From positions 1,116,001-1,180,000 of the forward strand of contig CANMWG010000001.1 in assembly GCA_947501555.1 (NCBI GenBank): 64,000 nt of DNA, in the 5' to 3' direction. Origin of the DNA: an uncultured Paracoccaceae bacterium. GTDB taxonomy: Bacteria; Pseudomonadota; Alphaproteobacteria; Rhodobacterales; Rhodobacteraceae. Shown one piece after another: positions 17,771-27,295 of the stretch. Each line of letters starts with the position of its first letter. Position 1 is the first letter of the stretch. The translations under genes were made by a program, and so were the position numbers. The notes below the pieces were generated by a model. It was not told the origin of the DNA. It ran no database searches and saw nothing but the letters and a program-made list of their open reading frames with translations.

Positions 17771-19246
17771 CTAATTTACGATAATCTCCGGCCCCATAAA
17801 GTAGGTCGGCAAGAAGGTCGAAATCGCCGGAATATAGGTGATCATGATCAGGAAGATGAACAGCACGCCTAAGAATGGCAGGGCTGCCCGGACAACAGCC
17901 ATCATGGGCATCTGCGCCACGCCGGAGGTGACAAAGAGGTTCAGCCCAACCGGCGGGGTGATCATCCCAATCTCCATATTCACAACCATGATGATGCCAA
18001 GGTGAATGGGATCAATGCCCAACTGAATGGCGATCGGAAACACCAGCGGGGCAACGATGACGATCAGCCCCGACGGCTCCATAAACTGCCCACCGATCAG
18101 CAAGATCACATTGACGATAATCAGGAAAGTCACCGGACCGAGGCCTGCATCCAGCATAGCCCCTGCGATATGCTGCGGGATCTGTTCATCCGTCAGTACG
18201 TGCTTCAGCAGCAGAGCATTGGCGATAATAAACATCAGCGTGATGGTCAGCTTGCCGCCTTCGAACAAAGTCTCGCGGGTGTCCTTATGGAAAAACGCGG
18301 TAACCAAAGCCCAGGGCTTTTGCAGCAGGTTTGACTTCTGCGGTACGGCAGCCGCAGACAGGCTGACCGCCTCGCCTTGGAAGATATTCCCTTCACTATC
18401 CCGCGCGGCCAAGGGGCCCATATCACGGTAGATGAAGGTGGCCACGACAAAGGCATAGACTGCAGCAACCGCAGCCGCCTCGGTTGGGGTAAAGGCTCCG
18501 CCCTTCCAATAGATCGCAAAACCGTTTTCAAAGCTAACCCAAGGATGGCCGTAGATACCGCCCATGATGATCACAATCAGCATCAGCCCCCAGAGCGCAT
18601 CACGGAAACTGTCGAAAACCTCGCTCCAGCCGCGCCATTCGCCTTTCGGCATATTCTTGAAACGGGCGATGACATAGATCGTCACCATCAACATGAAACC
18701 AGCCATCATCCCGGGGATCACACCAGCCAGAAACATCCGGCCCACTGACACATCCGTGGCAGAGGCATAGACCACCATCACAATGGATGGGGGGATTAGG
18801 ATGCCCAATGTGCCTGCGTTACAGATCACACCGGCAGCGAATTCCTTGGTATAACCCACCTGGGTCATCGCGGCGATCACGATGGACCCGATGGCCACAA
18901 CCGTCGCCGGGGACGACCCGGACAAGGCCGCAAACATCATACAGGCAAAGACACCCGCAATGGCGAGCCCCCCCTGCAAATGGCCGACACAGGCGATCGC
19001 AAAGCGAATGATGCGTTTGGCCACACCGCCGGTGGACATGAAGGATGAGGCCAGCACAAAGAACGGAATAGCCAATAGCGTGTAATGCCCGGCCATCGCC
19101 AGATAAAGCGATTGGGCCACAGCAGCCAGTGAGGTGTCCGAGAACGCCAGCTGGAAAATGATCGAGGCGACACCCAGTGACACCGCAATCGGCACGCCAA
19201 GCAACAGCAGGCCGATAATCATCAAGAAAAGAAAAGCAACTTCCAT
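17771..19246 (-). CDS. dctM: TRAP transporter large permease (DctM)
   Basis: 491-aa inner-membrane subunit of a tripartite ATP-independent periplasmic transporter, with about 12-14 hydrophobic segments (FLFLMIIGLLLLGVPIAVSLG at the start, GSSPATVVAIG signature near residue 110). A charged cytoplasmic insertion around residues 270-330 (RDSEGNIFQGEAV) lengthens it beyond the usual 425-430 aa. It follows dctQ by 4 bp. Substrate specificity rests with DctP. Confidence 0.95.
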   Translation of the reverse strand: MEVAFLFLMIIGLLLLGVPIAVSLGVASIIFQLAFSDTSLAAVAQSLYLAMAGHYTLLAIPFFVLASSFMSTGGVAKRIIRFAIACVGHLQGGLAIAGVFACMMFAALSGSSPATVVAIGSIVIAAMTQVGYTKEFAAGVICNAGTLGILIPPSIVMVVYASATDVSVGRMFLAGVIPGMMAGFMLMVTIYVIARFKNMPKGEWRGWSEVFDSFRDALWGLMLIVIIMGGIYGHPWVSFENGFAIYWKGGAFTPTEAAAVAAVYAFVVATFIYRDMGPLAARDSEGNIFQGEAVSLSAAAVPQKSNLLQKPWALVTAFFHKDTRETLFEGGKLTITLMFIIANALLLKHVLTDEQIPQHIAGAMLDAGLGPVTFLIIVNVILLIGGQFMEPSGLIVIVAPLVFPIAIQLGIDPIHLGIIMVVNMEIGMITPPVGLNLFVTSGVAQMPMMAVVRAALPFLGVLFIFLIMITYIPAISTFLPTYFMGPEIIVN

Positions 19247-19250
19247 GGGC

Positions 19251-19937
19251 TTAGGCCTCTTTGCTTAGTTTTTGGGCGGCTTCTTCGACCGCTTCTTCTG
19301 CTTCATGACTGACAATCAGGCTTTCGCTCTCGCCAGTCCAAATGCGCCAAACGGCCTGAATGACGCGGAAAAAGATCAGCACGGCGGCAATGGGCAGGAT
19401 CGTATAGGGGATCATGCGGGGCATCTTGGAATAGCGCTCACCATAGTTGATCCAGTCTTCCAAAAACCGCAGGAAACCCGGCATTGGGATCTGATCGGTC
19501 TCAAAGAAACTGCGACCACGGGCATCAAAATCAAAACCGGTGGGAAACCACTTGCCCGTTGTGGGGGGCAGATCGGCGAAGGGGGCCCATTGGTCCCATG
19601 CGCCTTTCAACAGCATCGTCGCATAGAAAATCGTAGCGGCGCCTGCGATCAAGGCAACGACCTTGCGCGGTTTTGGGGGCAGCAGGTTGGTAATCGCATC
19701 CACACCCAGGTGGGCGGTAACTTTGAACCCGTAAGCAACCCCAAAAAGGACCAGCCAGGCAAATAGCACTAGCACCACCTCAAGGCTCCAGATGATAGAA
19801 CTGTTAAAGCCGTATCGCAAAACGACATTGGCGAAGGTCAACATGGTCATCAGGCCTAACAAAAACGCGATCGCGTTTTCCTCAAACCCATGCACGGCAC
19901 GGCCAACCGGGCCTTTCGGCGCGTATTTGCTGCTCAT
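19251..19937 (-). CDS. dctQ: TRAP transporter small permease (DctQ)
   Basis: 228-aa four-helix subunit that pairs with DctM. The first helices (FLLGLMTMLTFANVVLRYG and VVLVLFAWLVLFGVAYG) are typical. An unusually long periplasmic loop of about 60 residues (PPTTGKWFPTGFDFDARG) comes before the last helix, so the protein exceeds the usual 160-190 aa. AAGGGGAAAATTT precedes the ATG at 19937; an in-frame upstream start has no ribosome site. The C-terminus is a Glu/Ala-rich tail. Confidence 0.92.
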   Translation of the reverse strand: MSSKYAPKGPVGRAVHGFEENAIAFLLGLMTMLTFANVVLRYGFNSSIIWSLEVVLVLFAWLVLFGVAYGFKVTAHLGVDAITNLLPPKPRKVVALIAGAATIFYATMLLKGAWDQWAPFADLPPTTGKWFPTGFDFDARGRSFFETDQIPMPGFLRFLEDWINYGERYSKMPRMIPYTILPIAAVLIFFRVIQAVWRIWTGESESLIVSHEAEEAVEEAAQKLSKEA

Positions 19938-20006
19938 AAATTTTCCCCTTGGGACGGCGCAAAAAGACGGCCCAGGTCCCCGGGCCGTCATTGCTAAGCT
20001 GCGCGA

Positions 20007-21017
20007 TTAAAGCGAGTCGTTGATCGCCTGTGCCGCGTCGATGTTTTCTTGGCCGACATCGTCAGAAAACTGCTCCCAAACGGGCTTCATCGCGTCGACC
20101 CAGACCGCACGTTGTTCAGCTGTCAATTCGCGCACAACACCGCCCGCTTCCACAATCGCTTCGCGGTTTTCAGCGTTCACGCGTGTGGATTCACCATTCC
20201 GGGTGTCCGTCACTTCAGACAGAATGGTTAGGAACTGATCACGGACATCTGGCTCAAGACTGTCAAGCCAGTCAACCGAAGCGACAACCAGATAGTCGAT
20301 GATGCCGTGGTTGGTCTCTGTGATGCCATCCTGCACTTCAAAGAATTTCTGCCCGTAGATGTTGGACCATGTGTTCTCCTGGCCGTCCACAACGCCGGTT
20401 TGCAAGGCGCCATAAACTTCCGAGAATGACATGGGTTGCGGCGAGGCACCCAGCGCTTCCATCTGGGCCACCAGCACGTCAGACGGTTGCACGCGGAACT
20501 TCAACCCATCCGCATCTGCAGGTGACTCCAACGGCACGTTCGCGCTGATCTGCTTCATACCGTTGTGCCAGAACTCCAGCCCCTGCAGACCACGGCGCTG
20601 CATGGCGTCTTTCATCGCCTGGCCGGCGTCGGATGCCTGGAATGCGTCCACTGCTTCGATGTTTTCAAACATGAAGGGCAGATCGAACAGGCGGAACGCT
20701 TTGGTGATCGATTCAAACAGGGACAGTGAAGGGGCCGCCAACTGGACATCACCGCGCAACATCGCCTCAATCACCTGCTCGTCTGTGTACAGGGTCGAGT
20801 TCGGGAACACTTCCATGCACATCGTGCCATCCATTTCAGCGTTCACACGCTCGGCCAGCAGGGTCGCTGCAATGCCTTTGGGGTGACGATCGGTGTTGGT
20901 GACGTGGCTGAATTTGACGACGATTTCATCACCGTCGCAGCCAGCGGTATCCGCCTGCGCTGCAGTTGCCATGACAGAGATAGCAGCCATTGCGGCCGCT
21001 GCTTTTAAAAAGGTCAT
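20007..21017 (-). CDS. dctP: TRAP transporter substrate-binding protein (DctP)
   Basis: 336-aa periplasmic binding protein. The signal peptide is MTFLKAAAAMAAISVMATAAQA. VVKFSHVTNTDRHPKG and the Arg-containing LKFRVQPSDVLVAQMEALGASPQPM match the DctP family; its conserved Arg binds the substrate carboxylate. GGAGGAATTCA before the ATG is the strongest ribosome site in this region. A C4-dicarboxylate or similar organic acid is the likely substrate, supported by the adjacent DctBD-like two-component genes. Confidence 0.94.
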   Translation of the reverse strand: MTFLKAAAAMAAISVMATAAQADTAGCDGDEIVVKFSHVTNTDRHPKGIAATLLAERVNAEMDGTMCMEVFPNSTLYTDEQVIEAMLRGDVQLAAPSLSLFESITKAFRLFDLPFMFENIEAVDAFQASDAGQAMKDAMQRRGLQGLEFWHNGMKQISANVPLESPADADGLKFRVQPSDVLVAQMEALGASPQPMSFSEVYGALQTGVVDGQENTWSNIYGQKFFEVQDGITETNHGIIDYLVVASVDWLDSLEPDVRDQFLTILSEVTDTRNGESTRVNAENREAIVEAGGVVRELTAEQRAVWVDAMKPVWEQFSDDVGQENIDAAQAINDSL

Positions 21018-21183
21018 TGAATTCCTCCCAAGAAACCTCCTCGCCCATAATGAAGCGATTGCGGCAACCAAACGATGGACCTCTGCAGACCGCAAGAAAA
21101 TTTGACAAAACTTTAAGATCAATACTTAATGAATTGATATTTAATGATATCTTGCAAAATTAAATTCAGAACACCAAAAAATA

Positions 21184-21217
21184 TGTGCGGAATTCCACAC
21201 AGTATTTGCGCAAATAC
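21184..21217. promoter_or_regulatory. Two adjacent palindromes upstream of dctP
   Basis: TGTGCGGAATTCCACACA (21184-21201, one mismatched pair) is followed at once by the perfect GTATTTGCGCAAATAC (21202-21217). They lie 167-200 bp before the dctP ATG and just beyond the dctD stop. They are good candidates for DctD binding sites. I see no convincing -24/-12 sigma54 promoter (GG-N10-GC) in the interval. Confidence 0.5.
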
Positions 21218-21258
21218 AGCAATTTCTCGTACATTTCATGAAGGGCAGCATGTCAAAG

Positions 21259-22494
21259 TCAGTCGGCCCCGCGACGAAAGTCGTCTGCACGAAGGTTATG
21301 TTTATTCAACTTATCATAAAGGGTTTTGCGTGGCATCTGTAGTTCACGCGCCACGCCGGTCGCGTTTCCCTGTTGACGCTGCAGTGACGCCACCAGCAAC
21401 GAACGTTCTACCTGAAGCATTTGCGCGGCCAGCCCGAGCCCCTCTTGGGCCTCCGCATCATGCAATCCTAATGAGAATCGCATTGCGACGTTCATCAACG
21501 CACGGGCGTTCCCGGGCCACTCCTGCGCCATCAGACGCGCCGTCAATTCTGGGGTGATCGGCGGCGGTGTGACATTCGCCTGCTCACTGGCCTGCGCCAC
21601 ATAATGCTGAAAAAGGGCGGGGATATCTTCAGGACGCTGGTGCAATGCCGGGATCCGGACACGGATCATATCCAACCGATAAAACAAATCCGCATGAAAG
21701 GTCCCTGCCCGCACAGCGGCCTTCAAATCGTGGGTAGTTCCCGCCAAGACGCAAGGGCCTGGACCTGCGTCCAACAGATCCAGCAACTGGACCTGACGTG
21801 CCGGATCAAGCCCTGTGATCTCATCAAGATAAAACGTACCACCCGCCGCCGCATCCCATGCGACCGCTAAAGCAGGGGCATCCAGCGAAGGGGCCGCGCG
21901 TTTCACAAACGGGCGGGACGCGCGGCGCGACAGCAAATGGATCACCTCGGCCACCTTTGGCGTGCCCGACCCTGGATCTCCGGCAATCAGCACCTCGGTT
22001 CCGGCCTTGGCTGCAGCGCGGGCCTGATCCCGTAGCCCCTCAGCCAAAGCAGACCGACCAAACAGCATCCGAGACGCAGCATCCCCCTTGGTCAAAGCGG
22101 CCTTCAGGCGGCGATTTTCCAACACAAGGGCGCGGGCCTTCAACGCGCGATGAACCACCGCGACAAAGTCCTGCGGGGCACATGGTTTTTCCAGAAAATC
22201 ATAGGCCCCGGCAGACATTGCACGAACAGCCATCGGGATGTCAGCCTCGCCGGTCAATAAGATCACCGGCAACTCGGGATCAACTTCGCGGACGAAATCC
22301 AACAGATAGAACCCATCGCGGCCGGGCATCCGAATATCGGACACGACAACGCCGTCAAACGCCGGGGTCAGTTGGTCCTTTGCGGCGACAAACGAGCCCG
22401 CCAAATTGGGTGTCAAATCCGCCAGCTCAAGGGTCTGCCCCAAGGCCTCGCGGATATCACGGTCGTCATCAACCAATAGGACTTGCGCGGTCAT
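21259..22494 (-). CDS. dctD: DctD-like response regulator lacking the sigma54-contact motif
   Basis: 411-aa NtrC-family regulator. The receiver domain (residues 1-120) has the acidic pocket LVDDDRD, the phospho-Asp in VVSDIRMPG and Lys in LEKP. The AAA+ domain is degenerate: the P-loop reads GDPGSGTPKV instead of GxxGxGKE, and the GAFTGA loop with its flanks is missing, while Walker B (GGTFYLDEI) and the arginine-finger region (ADLFYRLDMIRVRIPAL) remain. The Fis-type helix-turn-helix is intact at the C-terminus (GNATGVARELQMPRKTLYDKL). It probably binds DNA but cannot remodel sigma54 holoenzyme. The stop/start overlap with dctB is 4 bp. Confidence 0.88.
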   Translation of the reverse strand: MTAQVLLVDDDRDIREALGQTLELADLTPNLAGSFVAAKDQLTPAFDGVVVSDIRMPGRDGFYLLDFVREVDPELPVILLTGEADIPMAVRAMSAGAYDFLEKPCAPQDFVAVVHRALKARALVLENRRLKAALTKGDAASRMLFGRSALAEGLRDQARAAAKAGTEVLIAGDPGSGTPKVAEVIHLLSRRASRPFVKRAAPSLDAPALAVAWDAAAGGTFYLDEITGLDPARQVQLLDLLDAGPGPCVLAGTTHDLKAAVRAGTFHADLFYRLDMIRVRIPALHQRPEDIPALFQHYVAQASEQANVTPPPITPELTARLMAQEWPGNARALMNVAMRFSLGLHDAEAQEGLGLAAQMLQVERSLLVASLQRQQGNATGVARELQMPRKTLYDKLNKHNLRADDFRRGAD

Positions 22495-24260
22495 GCTGCG
22501 GCCTCTTGCGCGACGGCATCCAGCTCCACGGTAAAGATGGCCCCGCCGTCAGGGTGATTGCGGCCCCGGATGGCCCCACCAAAGCTTTGGACCAACCCAT
22601 ACGACAGCGACAGCCCCAGCCCCATGCCCTCCGCCGCGCCAACGGCCTTGGTTGTGTAGAAAGGATCAAAGATTTTTTCAGGCTCGGCAATACCCGGCCC
22701 GGTATCGCGGACAGAGACCGTCGTGCGCGGACCGTGCTGCGACACTTCAATGGTCACGACCTTCGGATCGCTGTGTTCCATCGCGTCCATGCCATTGGTG
22801 ACAAGGTTCAAGATGACCTGCTGCAAACGCACCTCGCCACCACGGACAATGACCGGCGCGGTGGGGCAATCCCAGATCAATGCGACATCCTCCTGTTGGG
22901 CACGCGGAGCGACAATCTCCAACACGGCATCGATGACGGCAACCAGCTCAACATTCTTAGGGGGCTCGTCTTCTTGGCGGGCAAAGGCGCGCAAGTTGCG
23001 GATGATGCGGCCCATGCGGCGGGCCAATTCGGAAATACGGCCAAGGTTCTGGGCGGCCACGTCGGGCTTGTCGCGCTCTAGGAACCCTTGTGCATTCTCG
23101 GCGAAAGATCGGATCGCCGTCAAAGGTTGGTTCAACTCATGCGATATTCCCGCCGACATTTGACCAAGGGCAGACAGCTTGCCGGCCTGAACCAGATCAT
23201 CTTGCGCCTTTTGTAGTCGGGCCTCAGCGGCAGTGCGGTCCGCCACCTCGCGGCGCAAATCAGCGTTTAGCTCCTGCAAGGCAGCGGTGCGATCCGCGAC
23301 ACGGCGTTCCAGTTTGGTATTCAGCGCCGCCAATGTCCGGCGGCGCTGTGTGGCGACGAACAGCAACATACCAAAGACCAGACAAACAGCAGCCACCACC
23401 GCCGCCTGCAATAACGCCACCTGACGGGCGGGGGACACATCAACCAAGACCTCAGCGGTCATATTGATGACAGGCAGCGGGGCAGTCAGATGCAAAGCGC
23501 GCTGCGGCAAATACCGCCCGCCGTCGATATTCCAGATTTCATAGGGGCCTATCGCCGTCTCGGTATAGAACGCAAAGGGGGCGAGCGGCACCAGCGGATC
23601 ATCCGCACGCGGCACAGGCTGGCCGGACCGGGACCGAAACGCCAGCTCTGAGCGGTTGGACAGAAACACAACGCCCAAAGCATCCGTGAAGAACACCGTC
23701 GGGCTGGCCCCGCGCCATGAGGCCTCAACCTGTTCGACATCTGTGTAGACCAACAATGCGCCAATCGCGGGCCCCGCATCCGAAAACACCGGGGCAGCAA
23801 AGACGAAGGCCCGCGACCCAGGTGCGGCATGATAAAGATGGGACACACCCAAAGCACCATCCATCGCGCGCTCAAAATACGCGCGGCCCGCATGGTTCAT
23901 TGGGCGAGCATCTTGCGTGGCGGTAACCACCTGCCCGGCTTCATCGACCAGCAAAATATCCAAAGCGCCGGTCTTATCCGCGATCTCTTGCAAAACCGGG
24001 CGCAACGCGGCTGCGGGTGTATGACCCGCCATGACGGGGCGGACCTGTGGGTGATCGGCAGTCAGTACCGCCAATTCCCGAAACCGGCGCAGCTCGCCCG
24101 TCAGGCTATTCGCGGCAATGGCCAGATCGGAACGGGCGCGCTGCTCTAACGGGCCCAAAGCCGCGATATAGCCGTACCAGCCAACCAGCCCGGCAAAGCC
24201 CATCACCGCCGCCAGAAACGCCGCAATCACAAACAACCGTGGTCGTAAAAATCGTCCCAT
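22491..24260 (-). CDS. dctB: DctB-like sensor histidine kinase
   Basis: 589-aa membrane kinase. TM1 (FVIAAFLAAVMGFAGLVGWYG) and TM2 (VVAAVCLVFGMLLFVATQ, about residue 325) flank a 280-residue periplasmic double-Cache-like sensor. A coiled coil follows, then the HisKA box with His in GISHELNQPLTAI and the ATP-binding boxes NLVTNGMDAM, DTGPGIAEP and GMGLGLSLSYG. The architecture is that of DctB, the C4-dicarboxylate sensor. I take the ATG at 24260; the longer frame crosses the divergent P450 start. The operon order is dctB-dctD, then dctPQM with its own control region. Confidence 0.92.
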   Translation of the reverse strand: MGRFLRPRLFVIAAFLAAVMGFAGLVGWYGYIAALGPLEQRARSDLAIAANSLTGELRRFRELAVLTADHPQVRPVMAGHTPAAALRPVLQEIADKTGALDILLVDEAGQVVTATQDARPMNHAGRAYFERAMDGALGVSHLYHAAPGSRAFVFAAPVFSDAGPAIGALLVYTDVEQVEASWRGASPTVFFTDALGVVFLSNRSELAFRSRSGQPVPRADDPLVPLAPFAFYTETAIGPYEIWNIDGGRYLPQRALHLTAPLPVINMTAEVLVDVSPARQVALLQAAVVAAVCLVFGMLLFVATQRRRTLAALNTKLERRVADRTAALQELNADLRREVADRTAAEARLQKAQDDLVQAGKLSALGQMSAGISHELNQPLTAIRSFAENAQGFLERDKPDVAAQNLGRISELARRMGRIIRNLRAFARQEDEPPKNVELVAVIDAVLEIVAPRAQQEDVALIWDCPTAPVIVRGGEVRLQQVILNLVTNGMDAMEHSDPKVVTIEVSQHGPRTTVSVRDTGPGIAEPEKIFDPFYTTKAVGAAEGMGLGLSLSYGLVQSFGGAIRGRNHPDGGAIFTVELDAVAQEAAA

Positions 24261-24319
24261 GGCATCAACATATCCAGCACCACTTGCATTGGCCAGCGCG
24301 CTGCGCCAAAGCTGCGGCC

Positions 24320-25489
24320 ATGCAGCATTTTGACCAATCCCCGACTGATCCAAGCTTCGTGCAAAACCCCTACCCGTTCTATGACCGGGCTCGCGACGCT
24401 GGGGATTTCTTTTGGTGGACCGATTACAACATGGCCTGTGCTGTCAGCCACAAAGCGGTGCATGCGGTGCTACGGGACAAACGGATGGGGCGGGAATGCC
24501 CGGCAGAACTGGCCCCTGCCATCCCACCTGCCCTACAACCGTTCTATAACGTCGAGGCGCATTCGATGCTGGAACTTGAACCGCCCACACATACCCGCCT
24601 GCGCGGCTTGGTCCTGCGCGCCTTCACCAGCCGAACAATCGCCGGAATGGCACCTGACCTGACCCAGCTCTGTCACGATCTGATCGACGCTTTCCCGTCC
24701 GAACCTTTCGACCTGCTAACAGCCTACGCCCAACCCGTCCCCGTCGTGATCATCTCGCGACTGCTGGGGGTGCCCGAGGATCGGGCCGATGACCTTTTGC
24801 GCTGGTCCAACGCAATGGTCGCCATGTATCAGGCCCGAAGGACAGCGCAGATTGAGGCAGATGCCATCGCGGCCACCAATGATTTCACGGCGTTCATGCG
24901 GGGCTACATCAGCAAACGACGCAAGACACCGACAGACGATCTGATCTCAACCCTGATCGCGGCGGAACAAGACGGCGCAAAGCTCAGCGAGGACGAGCTG
25001 ATCACCACCTGCATCCTGCTGTTGAATGCGGGGCATGAAGCGACAGTGCACACGTTGGGGAACGGGACCAAAACGCTGCTGGAACAAGGGTGCGATGAAA
25101 TCAGCGATGCAAGCGTTGAGGAAATTATCCGCTACGACCCGCCCCTGCATATGTTCACACGCTGGGTCTATGAGGACGTCACAATAGACGGGCATCATTT
25201 CAAACGCGGGGATCAAATCGGCTGCCTTCTGGGGGCGGCCAACCGCGACCCTAACGTCTACCCCGACCCCAACAGGTTCGATCCGACGCGCAAGGGCGCG
25301 CAAAACACCAGCTTCGGCGGGGGCATCCACTTCTGCGTGGGCGCCCCTCTGGCGCGATTGGAAATCAAGATCGCGCTGGACATTCTGCTGAAACGCTGCC
25401 CCGACCTACGGATAACGCACCCCCCACAATACGGCGATGTCTACCACTTCCATGGGCTGGAAAAACTGATGGTCAAAACCGGCCCCTGA
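24320..25489 (+). CDS. Cytochrome P450
   Basis: 389-aa soluble bacterial P450. The heme-ligand loop is FGGGIHFCVGAPLAR with Cys near residue 338. The I-helix oxygen-activation motif reads NAGHEATVHT (Ala-Gly-x-Glu-x-Thr) and the K-helix has EEIIR (Glu-x-x-Arg). The ATG at 24320 gives the typical start (DPSFVQNPYPFYDRAR). It is divergent from dctB with about 59 bp between them. No ferredoxin or reductase gene is adjacent, so redox partners must come from elsewhere. Substrate unknown. Confidence 0.95.
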   Translation: MQHFDQSPTDPSFVQNPYPFYDRARDAGDFFWWTDYNMACAVSHKAVHAVLRDKRMGRECPAELAPAIPPALQPFYNVEAHSMLELEPPTHTRLRGLVLRAFTSRTIAGMAPDLTQLCHDLIDAFPSEPFDLLTAYAQPVPVVIISRLLGVPEDRADDLLRWSNAMVAMYQARRTAQIEADAIAATNDFTAFMRGYISKRRKTPTDDLISTLIAAEQDGAKLSEDELITTCILLLNAGHEATVHTLGNGTKTLLEQGCDEISDASVEEIIRYDPPLHMFTRWVYEDVTIDGHHFKRGDQIGCLLGAANRDPNVYPDPNRFDPTRKGAQNTSFGGGIHFCVGAPLARLEIKIALDILLKRCPDLRITHPPQYGDVYHFHGLEKLMVKTGP

Positions 25490-25603
25490 CACGCACATTC
25501 CTGCGACACTCAAACAGAAAATGCACCCGGGCGCTCACAACATGTTGCGAAACTGGCGACGAAGTGCTTTTGGTCCGTGACCACACAAAAGAGAGTACCC
25601 GTA

Positions 25604-25888
25604 ATGCGCCGCAATTTCCTTTTCACACTGGCCCTACTCAGCCTGGGCGCCTGCGATACAGCCACCAGAACAAATGACCAAGGGTACTTGAAAACCGTGC
25701 CAGAAGGTGTGCTCTCAATCGCGGATCCGCGCCAAGACCTGACGCAGGTCGTGCTACTCGAAGAAGACAACTGCTATTGGTACAGCCACGCAGGCCCGGT
25801 TGAGACGACGCTCCTGCCCCTGCGAACCTCGCAAGGGCGGCCAATTTGCGCGCCCAAACCCGCCACAGAAGAAACCACCGCAGGCTAG
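25604..25888 (+). CDS. Small hypothetical lipoprotein
   Basis: 94-aa protein with a lipoprotein signal: MRRNFLFTLALLSLGAC ends in the lipobox L-G-A-C. The mature part is about 78 residues with one conserved-looking NCYWYSHAGPVETTLLPLRT segment and two further Cys. I take the ATG at 25604, preceded by GAGAG; an upstream in-frame start would put charged residues ahead of the signal. It is convergent with the L,D-transpeptidase gene, 10 bp apart. A cell-envelope role is inference only. Confidence 0.75.
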   Translation: MRRNFLFTLALLSLGACDTATRTNDQGYLKTVPEGVLSIADPRQDLTQVVLLEEDNCYWYSHAGPVETTLLPLRTSQGRPICAPKPATEETTAG

Positions 25889-25898
25889 GGTCAAGACC

Positions 25899-26633
25899 CT
25901 AACTGCGGGACGTGACCCCGTCTTCTGTTGCATAAAGGAAGGCGGTCGACCCGGTCGCCACCTGATCGTACAAACCAATGATATGGGCCATCACCATACG
26001 GACACAGCCCGAGCTCGCGCGGCCACCAATTGAACGCGGCGATGGTGTGCCATGGATACGCAGATAGGTATCGCGCCGACCAACATAAAGATAAAGCGCA
26101 CGCGAACCCAGCGGGTTGCTCGGGCCGCCATCCATCCCATCTTTAAAACGCTCAAAAGACCCAGGGTCACGCGCGATCATGGCATCGGTCGGGCGCCACG
26201 TGGGCCATCTGGCTTTGCGGCGAATGTTATATGTGCCCGGCTCATAAAGACTACCGCGGGCAATCGCGACGCCGTAGCGAATGGCGGTACCATCGGTCCG
26301 AATGTGGTAAAGATAGCGGGCAATCGCATCCACGTGAATATCACCGGGGGTCAGGTTGTCATTGGCCTGAACCACCGTGGGTAAGAACCGCTGATGCAAA
26401 CCCCAAGGGTTGGAAGTGAACGGATCATAATTGCGCGGGGTCACACGGGCATCCCAACCGGGCCAGCTTGACGGTGGTGACACAGGGCGGCGCGGCACTT
26501 CGGGCAAGGCCTCGGTCGCGGCCTCCAACTCTGTCAAAGCCTCCTGCTCGCTGTCCTGGGCAAATGTAGGGGTCGCCAATGGGGCGGAAAACATCGCCGT
26601 TGAAGTCATGACAAAATGGCGTCGTGTTAACAT
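25899..26633 (-). CDS. L,D-transpeptidase (YkuD domain)
   Basis: 244-aa exported enzyme that makes 3-3 peptidoglycan cross-links or anchors proteins to the wall. The catalytic region is present in order: HGTPSPRSIGG, then SSGCVRM with the nucleophile Cys, at about residues 193-213. The N-terminus MLTRRHFVMTSTAMFSAPLATPTFA has a twin-Arg-like start and a cleavage site. A Pro/Glu-rich linker precedes the catalytic domain. Length is usual for the family. Confidence 0.93.
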   Translation of the reverse strand: MLTRRHFVMTSTAMFSAPLATPTFAQDSEQEALTELEAATEALPEVPRRPVSPPSSWPGWDARVTPRNYDPFTSNPWGLHQRFLPTVVQANDNLTPGDIHVDAIARYLYHIRTDGTAIRYGVAIARGSLYEPGTYNIRRKARWPTWRPTDAMIARDPGSFERFKDGMDGGPSNPLGSRALYLYVGRRDTYLRIHGTPSPRSIGGRASSGCVRMVMAHIIGLYDQVATGSTAFLYATEDGVTSRS

Positions 26634-26833
26634 AGGGGAACCTATCCGTTATTAGCAGCAGCATTATATGTCCAATGGCTTAACAGGAACTTGGCGACAC
26701 ACAACGCTTTCAGCGTCACATTCCAGTTATTAAATGAAAAGCCTGGATGGAAAAGCAACACTACTCAGCTTGCAAAAGGCACGCATGCGGCATGGCAAAC
26801 CAGACCTGTACACACACGATATGTACGCCGTCT

Positions 26834-27295
26834 TTACAGCGGCAAGGCGACGGTCGATTTGATCTCTTCCATCGACAACAGTGCCGTCACATTGTGTACC
26901 TTCACTTCGGAAATCAGCGCCTGATAAAACGTGTCATAGGCGCGGGCGTTCTCGACCCTGACTTTCAGGATGTAATCGATATCCCCCGCCAGCCTGTGGG
27001 CCTCTTGAACTTCTGCACGTGATTTCAACGCGTTAAGGAACTTCCCCTGCCACTCGGCATCATGCTCTGACGTCCGGATCAACACGAAAAAACAGGCCTC
27101 AAACCCCAGCGCCTCAGCGTCCAACAAAACCGTCTGTTGGCCAATGATCCCAGCCTCACGCATCTTCTTGATGCGATTCCACACAGGCGTTTTCGAAGAG
27201 CCTACATTTTTGGCAATTTCATCCAATGACTGCCCCGCATCCGCTTGTAAAGCTGCAAGGATTTTCCGGTCTGTGGCATCGATCCGAACCGACAT
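26834..27295 (-). CDS. Lrp/AsnC family regulator
   Basis: 153-aa regulator: N-terminal winged helix (DATDRKILAALQADAGQSLDEIAKNVG, then SKTPVWNRIKKMREAGII) and a C-terminal RAM effector domain (AGDIDYILKVRVENARAYDTFY). AAGGAATTGAGA before the ATG at 27295 supports this start over an upstream one. It is divergent from cysG and the sulfur operon with a 135-bp shared region, so it is a likely regulator of that operon. The effector may be an amino acid; this is inference. Confidence 0.93.
   Translation of the reverse strand: MSVRIDATDRKILAALQADAGQSLDEIAKNVGSSKTPVWNRIKKMREAGIIGQQTVLLDAEALGFEACFFVLIRTSEHDAEWQGKFLNALKSRAEVQEAHRLAGDIDYILKVRVENARAYDTFYQALISEVKVHNVTALLSMEEIKSTVALPL

Noticed and set aside
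21858..23081. 407-aa open frame on the plus strand across dctD and dctB
   Set aside because: Pro/Arg-rich shadow antisense to two clear genes; no family features or ribosome site.
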